A stretch of 11,723 nt of DNA from CAYOHP01 sp964403795 [NCBI: uncultured bacterium]. GTDB taxonomy: Bacteria > Muiribacteriota > UBA6191 > CAZXTJ01. Below, piece after piece: positions 1 through 5,555 of this stretch. The translations under genes and the position numbers were made by a program. The notes beneath the pieces were generated by a model. It was not told the DNA's origin, ran no database searches, and worked only from the letters and a program-made list of their open reading frames with translations. The stretch covers positions 1 through 11,723 of the forward strand of contig CAYOHP010000179.1 in the NCBI GenBank assembly GCA_964403795.1, in the 5' to 3' direction. Each line of letters starts with the position of its first letter. The stretch's first letter is position 1.

Positions 1-110
1 CCCGCCCTACCGGCCTTCCCCCTCATGCCTTCGGTCCGCTACTCCGAATCCCAGGCGGGTCCGGGAACCGTGGGCGCCGTTGCGGGGCGCGGCTCCCTGC
101 CTTCCACCGC
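1..110. other. left-edge sequence with no supportable gene
   Basis: No convincing gene is seen here. An ATG at 25 is in frame with the SUMF1-domain gene, but the 43 residues it would add are low in recognisable content, and the stretch contains a good candidate promoter just upstream of the ATG at 154. The segment is more likely intergenic sequence, possibly with the end of a gene lying to the left. Confidence 0.5.
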
Positions 111-139
111 TTCGGATCGGAGACGGGCCTGGCTAGAAT
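111..139 (+). promoter_or_regulatory. candidate sigma70-type promoter of the SUMF1-cpYpsA-permease operon
   Basis: The hexamer TTCGGA at 111-116 is separated by 17 bases from TAGAAT at 134-139, which fits the TANNNT -10 form also seen before three other genes in this window. Transcription would start near 146, about 8 bases before the ATG at 154, giving an almost leaderless message. The -35 region shares TTCGGATCGG with the promoter proposed at 10464. The assignment rests on pattern and position only. Confidence 0.45.
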
Positions 140-153
140 CGGGACGGGATCCC

Positions 154-1158
154 ATGGCGGAGCGTCGGATCGAAGTCCTGGCCCGGCACCTCGAGCACGA
201 GCCCGAGGATGCCTTCGGGTGGGTCGAGCTGGCCCGGGGTCTCGAACGGGGACGCAATCCGAGGCTGCCCCGGGGACTCGACCTCACCGATCTGGCCCGG
301 GCCTGGGCCAAGGTGCCGCGGGAGCGGGCGCTGGCCCGGCTGGCGCTGCCCTTGGTCGGGCTCGAGCCGACCCCGGATGCCAGCTGGTTCCCGGGCGAGT
401 GGTGGGTGCTCTCGGACCGGGCCGACGAGGTGACCGGCGAGTTCTTCGACGAGGCGAGCGGCTTCCCGCTCCGGGCCCGGGATCCGGCCTCGGGGCTCGA
501 CTACCTGTGGATCCCGGGACGTAGCCGCGAGGTCGGGTACTACGTGTCGCGTCATCCCGTGACGGTGGCGGCCTACCGGAGGTTCCTGGCCGCCACCGGC
601 CACCGGGAGCCGCTCGACTACCTGAAGCGCAACCCCTGGGAAGTGCAGCTCCGCAAGCCCGAGCGGCCGGTGGTGCTGGTGGGGCTCGCCGATGCCCGGG
701 CCTTCGCCGCCTGGTCGAAGGGACGTATCCCCAGCGGCGAGGAGTGGGAGCACTTCGCCCGGGGCGAGGACTCCCGGGCCTTCCCCTGGGGGAACGAGAG
801 GCCGAGTCCCGAGCGCTCGAACTTCAATCACGGGCTGGCTTGGCGGGGAGGCGACTGGGATCGCTACCTCGACGGAGTGGGCCTCCGGCCCGAGGGGGCG
901 AGCCCTTTCGGGATCGAGGACATGGCGGGCAACGTGGCGGAGTGGACCGAGGACCCGATCGGGGAGGCCGACCTCGACGAGGTGGTGGTCACCGAGCTGG
1001 CGTGCCGGGACCGGGGCAAGCGGGTGGTGCGGGGCGGATCGTGGGCGGTGCGGGCCGCCTCCGAGCTCGAGGTCGGGTACCGGGGCTTCGCGCTGGACCC
1101 CTCGAGCCGCACCGAGGAGGTCGGCTTCCGGGTGGTCAAGGAGGTCCGCCTGGGGTAG
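154..1158 (+). CDS. SUMF1/FGE-fold protein lacking the catalytic cysteine pair
   Basis: This is a 334-residue protein whose C-terminal two thirds (about residues 115-330) match the formylglycine-generating enzyme/SUMF1 fold (FGE-sulfatase family, also found in EgtB-like and PvdO proteins). Landmarks are YYVSRHPVTVAAYRRFL (129-145), the SGEEWEHFARG segment (194-204), FPWGNE (210-215), SPFGIEDMAGNVAEWTED (250-267), VVRGGSW (291-297) and the terminal VGFRVV (323-328). True FGE enzymes carry two redox-active cysteines after the RGGS motif. Here that segment is WAVRAASELEVGYRGFAL with none, and the only cysteine in the protein is C284, so sulfatase activation is unlikely. The first 110 residues are helical with no domain I recognise. 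No signal peptide is seen, so it is probably cytosolic. The ATG at 154 is preferred over the in-frame ATG at 25 because a -10 box sits at 134-139. It is the first gene of a probable three-gene operon (21-base gap to the next). The reaction is unknown. Confidence 0.8.
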   Translation: MAERRIEVLARHLEHEPEDAFGWVELARGLERGRNPRLPRGLDLTDLARAWAKVPRERALARLALPLVGLEPTPDASWFPGEWWVLSDRADEVTGEFFDEASGFPLRARDPASGLDYLWIPGRSREVGYYVSRHPVTVAAYRRFLAATGHREPLDYLKRNPWEVQLRKPERPVVLVGLADARAFAAWSKGRIPSGEEWEHFARGEDSRAFPWGNERPSPERSNFNHGLAWRGGDWDRYLDGVGLRPEGASPFGIEDMAGNVAEWTEDPIGEADLDEVVVTELACRDRGKRVVRGGSWAVRAASELEVGYRGFALDPSSRTEEVGFRVVKEVRLG

Positions 1159-1179
1159 CGTGGCTCCCCGGAGGCGGGC

Positions 1180-1653
1180 GTGGTCGAGAAGCTGGTTTCG
1201 GGGGGACAGACGGGCGTGGATCGGGCCGCGCTCGACCTGGCTCTCGAGGTGGGGCTCGCCTGCGGGGGCTGGTGTCCCCAGGGACGGCGGGCCGAGGACG
1301 GTCCCATCCCGGCGCGTTATCCGCTGGTGGAGACGGGCTCCCCGAGGTATCCGGTGCGCACCGCCTGGAACGTGCGGGACGCCGATGCCACCCTGGTGCT
1401 GTGCCGGGGCGAGCCCGACGGGGGTACCCGGCTCACCGTGAGCGAGGCCGTGAAGAAGCGTCGGCCCTACCGGGTGGTGGACCTGGCCGATCCCGAGGAC
1501 CCTTGTGAGGTGGCCGCCTGGCTGGAAGCCGGCGGGGTCCGGATCCTGAACGTGGCCGGGCCGCGGGAGTCGAGCGCCCCCGGGATCCATCGCGAATCGT
1601 TGGCGTACCTGCGGGCCGTGATCGCGACGGTGGGAGAGGGAAGGCCGGGATGA
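1180..1653 (+). CDS. cpYpsA-related SLOG-superfamily protein ('putative molybdenum carrier' family)
   Basis: This 157-residue protein matches the family databases label 'putative molybdenum carrier' (PF12694), a branch of the YpsA/SLOG Rossmann-like superfamily whose members are thought to bind nucleotide-type ligands. Visible signatures are the N-terminal loop VSGGQTGVDRAALD (residues 6-19), the GGWCPQGRRAEDG segment (29-41), the glycine turn DGGTRLT (80-86) and the near-terminal LNVAGPRESSAPGI (123-136). No transmembrane segment or signal peptide is seen. The start is GTG at 1180, preceded by GGAGG at 1170-1174 with a five-base spacer. Its stop overlaps the start of the purine permease (ATGA at 1650-1653), so the two are almost certainly co-translated. 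The molybdenum role comes from the family name and is not demonstrated by anything here. A role in nucleobase or nucleotide handling is the simplest inference from context. Confidence 0.82.
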   Translation: MVEKLVSGGQTGVDRAALDLALEVGLACGGWCPQGRRAEDGPIPARYPLVETGSPRYPVRTAWNVRDADATLVLCRGEPDGGTRLTVSEAVKKRRPYRVVDLADPEDPCEVAAWLEAGGVRILNVAGPRESSAPGIHRESLAYLRAVIATVGEGRPG

Positions 1654-2948
1654 AGCGTTTCGCACTCGAAGCCCATGGGACCGACGTCCGGACCGAGCTC
1701 TTGGCCGGCCTCACGACCTTCCTCACCATGGCCTACATCGTGGTGGTGAACCCCGACATCCTCTCGGTGGCGGGCATGGACAAGGGCGCGCTGCTGACCG
1801 TGACCTGCCTGGCGGCGGGTCTGTCCTCGATCGGCATGGGGCTGCTCACCAACTACCCGTTCGCGTTGGCGCCTGGGATGGGGCTGAACGCCTTCTTCGC
1901 CTTCACGGTCGTGAAGCAGATGGGCATCTCCTGGCAGATGGCCCTGACCGCGGTCTTCGTCGAGGGCCTGCTGTTCGTGGCGCTGACGTTGGGTCGGCTG
2001 CGGGAGGCGCTGGTCAAGGCCATCCCGCTCTCGATGAAGCATGCGGTGGCGGCCGGGATCGGGCTCTTCATCACCCTGATCGGGCTGAAGAACGCGGGAT
2101 TGGTGGTGGCCCACCCGGCCACCCTGGTGGGACTCGGCGATCTCCACTCCTCGGCGGCGGTGACCTCGCTGCTCGGGCTGCTGCTGACCGGCGGCCTGAT
2201 CGCCCGGGAGACTCCGGGCGCCTTGCTGCTCGGCATGTTCGGGACCGCGGCCCTGAGCTGGTCGCTGGGCCACGCCCCGGTGCCGACGGGGGTCCTCGGG
2301 GTCCCGCCCTCGCCGGCGCCGCTCTTCCTGGCGCTCGACTGGGGGGCGCTCGCCCCGGCCCGGCTCTTCGACCTGGTGCCGGTGATCTTCGCCTTCTTCT
2401 TCGTGGACTTCTTCGACACCCTGGGGACGTTGGTCGGGGTCTCGGCCAAGGCGGGGCTGCTCGATCGCGAGGGGCATCTCCCCAAGGCGAGGGAGGCCTT
2501 CCTGGTGGACGCCTTCGGGACCACCGGGGGCGCCCTGCTCGGCACCTCGACGGTCACCACCTACATCGAGTCGGCGGCCGGGGTGAAGGCGGGCGGGCGT
2601 ACCGGGCTGACCGCGGTGAGTGCCGGGGTGTTCTTCCTGCTGGCTCCATTCCTGGCGCCCCTGTTGCTCGCGGTGCCGCCGCATGCGACGGCTCCGGTGC
2701 TGATCGTGGTGGGTCTCCACATGATGGAAGCGGTCCGGGAAATCGATTTCGAGGACTTCGGGGACGGGCTCCCGGCCTTCCTCACCATCGTGATGATGCC
2801 CTTCACGTTCTCGATCTCCGAGGGGATCGTGTTCGGGGTGCTGGCCTACACCGGGATCCGGTTGATGACCGGGCGGGGGCGCGAGGTCCCCGGGCTGCTG
2901 CACGCGCTGTCGCTGGTGTTCCTGGCCCGGATGATCTGGAAGGGCTGA
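1650..2948 (+). CDS. NCS2-family purine permease (AzgA/AdeP-GhxP type)
   Basis: This is a 432-residue polytopic inner-membrane protein, the usual length for AzgA-type nucleobase permeases that import adenine, guanine or hypoxanthine by cation symport. Family motifs are clear: the N-terminal RTELLAGLTTFLTMAYI (14-30), NYPFALAPGMGLNAFFAF (68-85), AFFFVDFFDTLGTLVG (248-263), GTSTVTTYIESAAGV (298-312) and AGGRTGLTAVSAG (314-326). Hydrophobic segments are distributed along the whole chain, as expected for the 14-helix UraA/UapA-like fold. The conserved acidic and polar residues of the half-helix region are present, so it looks functional. The exact base transported cannot be read from the sequence. 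The ATG overlaps the upstream stop (ATGA), and a GGGAAGG purine stretch precedes it, so expression is coupled to the cpYpsA gene. The stop lies only four bases from the stop of the convergent ATP-grasp gene, leaving no space for a dedicated intergenic terminator. Confidence 0.93.
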   Translation: MKRFALEAHGTDVRTELLAGLTTFLTMAYIVVVNPDILSVAGMDKGALLTVTCLAAGLSSIGMGLLTNYPFALAPGMGLNAFFAFTVVKQMGISWQMALTAVFVEGLLFVALTLGRLREALVKAIPLSMKHAVAAGIGLFITLIGLKNAGLVVAHPATLVGLGDLHSSAAVTSLLGLLLTGGLIARETPGALLLGMFGTAALSWSLGHAPVPTGVLGVPPSPAPLFLALDWGALAPARLFDLVPVIFAFFFVDFFDTLGTLVGVSAKAGLLDREGHLPKAREAFLVDAFGTTGGALLGTSTVTTYIESAAGVKAGGRTGLTAVSAGVFFLLAPFLAPLLLAVPPHATAPVLIVVGLHMMEAVREIDFEDFGDGLPAFLTIVMMPFTFSISEGIVFGVLAYTGIRLMTGRGREVPGLLHALSLVFLARMIWKG

Positions 2949-2952
2949 GCCC

Positions 2953-4137
2953 CTACGCCTGCTGCTGGATCAGGGCGGTGAGGCGGTCGAGTTCGCCCTG
3001 GTCCGGCGAGCGGATCACATAGGCGTGTTCGCCCATGACCTCGGCGTAGAGCGGGTTCATGGGCTCGTACATGCACAGCGCCCGGCCCAGGGTGTGGAGC
3101 AGCTCCTGGTGGGGGATCCGGTAGCGGAAGCGGTCCCGCCGGGAGACGTGGGAACAGTGGTAGGGGCGGGAGTACTCGAAGCTGGCCTGGCCGTGGGTGA
3201 GCACCCGGGCCCACAGGTCGTAGACGTCGATGTCGTGGGCGAAGTTGAACATGTCGGGGGTGAAGCCGCCGGGGGGGCGCAGGTTCAGCTCGATCCCGTA
3301 GAGGCTGCCGTCGGGCCGGCGGAAGAACTCGAAGTGGAAGAACTTCTCGGGGATGCGGAGCACTCGGCAGATCGCCAGCCCCGCCTTCTCGAGGTCGGGG
3401 TCGAGCCGGCGGGCGTTCCAGTACGAGTGGTCGATGCCCCGGGCGGCGATGGCCCGGCCGTCGCTGCTGTACCGGTGACTGGTGTGGAAGAGCACCTGGC
3501 CGTCGGGGCCGGTCAGCCCGTCGAAGGTCTGGATGGCGCCCTCGATGTGCTCCTCGATCAGGTAGCTGCCGTGCGGGTGGGTGGCGAGGAAGAACCGGAG
3601 ACTGTCCAGGTCGGGGAGCTCGTGGGTGTCCTGGGCGCCGACCCCCACGTCGGGCTTCACGAAGAGCGGGAAGCCGGCCTCCTCGACCAGGCGCTCGAGG
3701 GCGGGGAGGTCCCGGTGCAGGGCGGCTCGGGCGGTGGCGACCCCGGCCTGGCGGAAGACGTCCTTCATCCGCGACTTCCGCTTGATGCGGGCCATGTGCT
3801 CGGGCCGGGGTCCGGGGATGTCGAAGGCCTCCCTTACCAGGGCCTCGAGCTCGAGCCAGGTCTCGAGGTGGGACTCGACCCGGTCGATCCTCCCGTGGCG
3901 GCGCCGCAGGGCGTCGACGGCCAGCAGCACGGCGCGGGTGTCGTGGAGGGAGGGGACCTGGACGTGGTCGTGGAGGGCCTGGCGGAGCTCGCCTCCGAGG
4001 TGTCGGGGGTCCTGGTCGGTGATCCCCAGGACCTTGGCGCCGCGCCAGGCGAGGCGAGTCGCGAAGCGGTCGAAGTGGGGCGGGAAGTGGGGGGAGAGGT
4101 GGACGACGTTCAAGGCGGGAGCGCCTCCGGTTGACAT
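2953..4137 (-). CDS. ATP-grasp domain protein (carboxylate-amine/thiol ligase-like)
   Basis: This 394-residue cytosolic protein has an N-terminal Rossmann-like pre-ATP-grasp region (about 8-100) and an ATP-grasp domain (about 115-300). The lid and binding elements are visible: K123 in SRMKDVFRQAGVATA (122-136), FPLFVKPDVGVGAQDT (156-171) with K161, YLIEEHIEGAIQTFDG (192-207) with the E195/E196 adenine-side pair, and the metal-binding acidic residues E270 (FHFEFF) and E283/N285 (GIELNLRPPGG, 281-291). The family joins a carboxylate to an amine or thiol through an acyl-phosphate. The substrate cannot be told from this sequence. The remaining 100 residues (300-394) hold no domain I recognise. 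It stands alone on the - strand, diverging from the amylase gene and converging on the purine permease, so context gives no partner. The ATG at 4137 has AGGA at a short distance upstream and a candidate -10 box at 4154-4159, implying a leader of about ten bases. Confidence 0.85.
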   Translation of the reverse strand: MSTGGAPALNVVHLSPHFPPHFDRFATRLAWRGAKVLGITDQDPRHLGGELRQALHDHVQVPSLHDTRAVLLAVDALRRRHGRIDRVESHLETWLELEALVREAFDIPGPRPEHMARIKRKSRMKDVFRQAGVATARAALHRDLPALERLVEEAGFPLFVKPDVGVGAQDTHELPDLDSLRFFLATHPHGSYLIEEHIEGAIQTFDGLTGPDGQVLFHTSHRYSSDGRAIAARGIDHSYWNARRLDPDLEKAGLAICRVLRIPEKFFHFEFFRRPDGSLYGIELNLRPPGGFTPDMFNFAHDIDVYDLWARVLTHGQASFEYSRPYHCSHVSRRDRFRYRIPHQELLHTLGRALCMYEPMNPLYAEVMGEHAYVIRSPDQGELDRLTALIQQQA

Positions 4138-4158
4138 CTTCGGTCCTGGGATGAGAAT
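4131..4158 (+). promoter_or_regulatory. candidate promoter of the amylase-dehydrogenase unit
   Basis: A perfect consensus -35 hexamer TTGACA (4131-4136) is followed after 16 bases by GAGAAT (4153-4158), giving a predicted start near 4165 and a leader of about 47 bases before the ATG at 4212. The -35 hexamer overlaps the start codon of the divergent ATP-grasp gene (4135-4137). TTGACA is unusual in such GC-rich DNA, which supports the call, but no transcription data are available. Confidence 0.5.
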
Positions 4159-4159
4159 A
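4154..4159 (-). promoter_or_regulatory. candidate -10 box of the ATP-grasp gene
   Basis: Read on the - strand this is TATTCT, a TANNNT hexamer, 17 bases from the ATP-grasp ATG. An overlapping alternative TACCCT lies just upstream. No good -35 hexamer is visible at 16-18 bases. The same AT-rich bases form the -10 box proposed for the amylase on the opposite strand, so the two promoters would be mutually exclusive. Confidence 0.35.
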
Positions 4160-4171
4160 GGGTACGGGAAT

Positions 4172-4185
4172 CCGCCCCCGGGCGG
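4172..4185. repeat. short GC inverted repeat between the divergent promoters
   Basis: CCGCC (4172-4176) and GGCGG (4181-4185) form a five-base-pair inverted repeat around CCCG. It lies just downstream of the predicted amylase transcription start and upstream of the amylase GGAG at 4197-4200. It could be a leader hairpin or an operator half-site pair, but short GC palindromes are common by chance at this base composition. Confidence 0.25.
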
Positions 4186-4211
4186 GGCGTGGACGCGGAG
4201 TCGTACCAGTC

Positions 4212-5555
4212 ATGGGGATCGGGCGAGGCGTTTGGGTCGGGTGGCGGCACGGGCTCTTCGGCCTGCTGGTCGCCGGGCTGGCCCTGATCCCGCCGGCGGT
4301 CCCTGCCGCCCCTGGGGCTCCGGTCGCCCGCCGCACCCCGACCGAGATCCTGTTCCAGGCCTTCACCTGGGACGCGGCGGTGGATGGGAAGAAGCACGTC
4401 TGGTACCGCCACCTCGAGGCGGTCGCCCCCCAGCTCCGCCGGGCCGGGATGACCCATGTGTGGTTCCCCCCGGTGTCGCGGTCGGTCGGTCCCCAGGGCT
4501 ACATGCCCGGGGACCTCTACGACCTGGGCGAGGGCGACGAGCTCGGCGACAACCGCACCTTGTACGGCAACCGGGCCGAGCTGGTGTCGGCGGTGCGGGC
4601 CATGAAGCGCCTGGGGATGATGCCGCTGTGCGATGCGGTCCTGAACCACCGTTGCGCCAGCCACCAGGAGGACGGGATCTGGAACGTCTTCCACCACCGG
4701 AGCGGCAAGGCTCGATGGGAGCGCTGGGCCCTGGCCAAGGACGACTACCGGGGCACCGGTGCCGCCGACTCGGGGGAGGACTTCGGGGCGGCCCCCGACC
4801 TCGACCATGCGAACCCCCGGGTCCAGGCCGATCTGGTGGAGTGGTTGCGCTGGATGCGGACCGAGATCGGCTTCGACGGGATCCGCTTCGACTTCACCAA
4901 GGGGTACGCCCCGCAGTACGCCCGCCACTACGCCGAGGCCTCGGGGTCCCGGTTCTCGGTCGGCGAGTACTGGACTTCGATGGGCTACGACGGGGACAAG
5001 CTGCTGCCCAACCAGGACGGGCACCGCCAGGCGCTGGCAGACTGGGTGGACGGGACGGGGGGCAAGATCTCGACCTTCGATTTCACCACCAAGGGCCTGC
5101 TGCAGGAGGCCTGCCGGACCCGGCGTTTCGACTGGCTGAGGGGCCGGGACGGGCGGGCTGCCGGGTTCCTGGGGTGGTGGCCGGGACGGGCCGTGACCTT
5201 CCTCGACAACCACGACACCGGTTCGACCCAGGCCCACTGGCCGTTCCCGTCCGAGCGGGTGCTCGAGGGCTATGCCTACCTGCTGACCCATCCGGGGATG
5301 CCGAGCGTGTTCTGGGACCACATGTTCTCGTGGGGAGGTGAGGTCCGGGGGGCGATCGAGGCGATGTGCCGACTGCGCCACGAGGCGGGTCTCCACCGGG
5401 AGAGCAAGCTCGAGATCCTGGAAGCCCGCCACGAACTCTACGCGGCCCGGATCGACGGCAAGGTGGCGATGAAGCTCGGGGCCGCCGATTGGTCTCCGGG
5501 GTCGGGCTGGACCTTGCAGCTCTCGGGCCACCAGTACGCCATCTGGACCCGATGA
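4212..5555 (+). CDS. exported plant-type alpha-amylase (GH13 subfamily 6-like)
   Basis: This 447-residue endo-acting alpha-1,4-glucanase is predicted to hydrolyse starch or glycogen outside the cytoplasm. Residues 1-39 form a signal peptide: arginine-containing n-region, a hydrophobic LFGLLVAGLALIPPAV core (15-30) and an alanine-rich cleavage region. The mature part starts with ILFQAFTWD (46-54). GH13 regions are intact: DAVLNH (141-146), GFDGIRFDF (220-228) with nucleophile D227, VGEYWTS (250-256) with acid/base E252, and FLDNHDTGST (330-339) with H334 and D335. GYMPGDLYDL (96-105), DFGAAPDLDH (190-199), TFDFTTKG (288-295) and HWPFPSERVLEGYAYLLTHPG (342-362) read almost like barley AMY1. The tail ESKLEILEA to YAIWTR (397-447) corresponds to the small beta-sheet domain of plant amylases, so the domain set is complete and no extra binding module is present. 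GGAG lies 11 bases before the ATG. The last codons overlap the next gene by ATGA. Confidence 0.93.
   Translation: MGIGRGVWVGWRHGLFGLLVAGLALIPPAVPAAPGAPVARRTPTEILFQAFTWDAAVDGKKHVWYRHLEAVAPQLRRAGMTHVWFPPVSRSVGPQGYMPGDLYDLGEGDELGDNRTLYGNRAELVSAVRAMKRLGMMPLCDAVLNHRCASHQEDGIWNVFHHRSGKARWERWALAKDDYRGTGAADSGEDFGAAPDLDHANPRVQADLVEWLRWMRTEIGFDGIRFDFTKGYAPQYARHYAEASGSRFSVGEYWTSMGYDGDKLLPNQDGHRQALADWVDGTGGKISTFDFTTKGLLQEACRTRRFDWLRGRDGRAAGFLGWWPGRAVTFLDNHDTGSTQAHWPFPSERVLEGYAYLLTHPGMPSVFWDHMFSWGGEVRGAIEAMCRLRHEAGLHRESKLEILEARHELYAARIDGKVAMKLGAADWSPGSGWTLQLSGHQYAIWTR

Noticed and set aside
154-1158. Functional formylglycine-generating enzyme
   Set aside because: The catalytic cysteine pair is absent and no sulfatase gene is in the window.
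133-1665. A 510-codon - strand frame across the SUMF1 and cpYpsA genes
   Set aside because: The translation is low in complexity and antisense to two recognisable families.
2846-4366. A 506-codon - strand frame overlapping the ATP-grasp gene
   Set aside because: It runs in a different frame from the ATP-grasp protein and is rich in Arg/Pro repeats. The ATP-grasp frame carries the conserved binding residues.
3581-5341. A 586-codon + strand frame from the ATP-grasp gene into the amylase
   Set aside because: It is antisense to one real gene and out of frame with another, with no domain.
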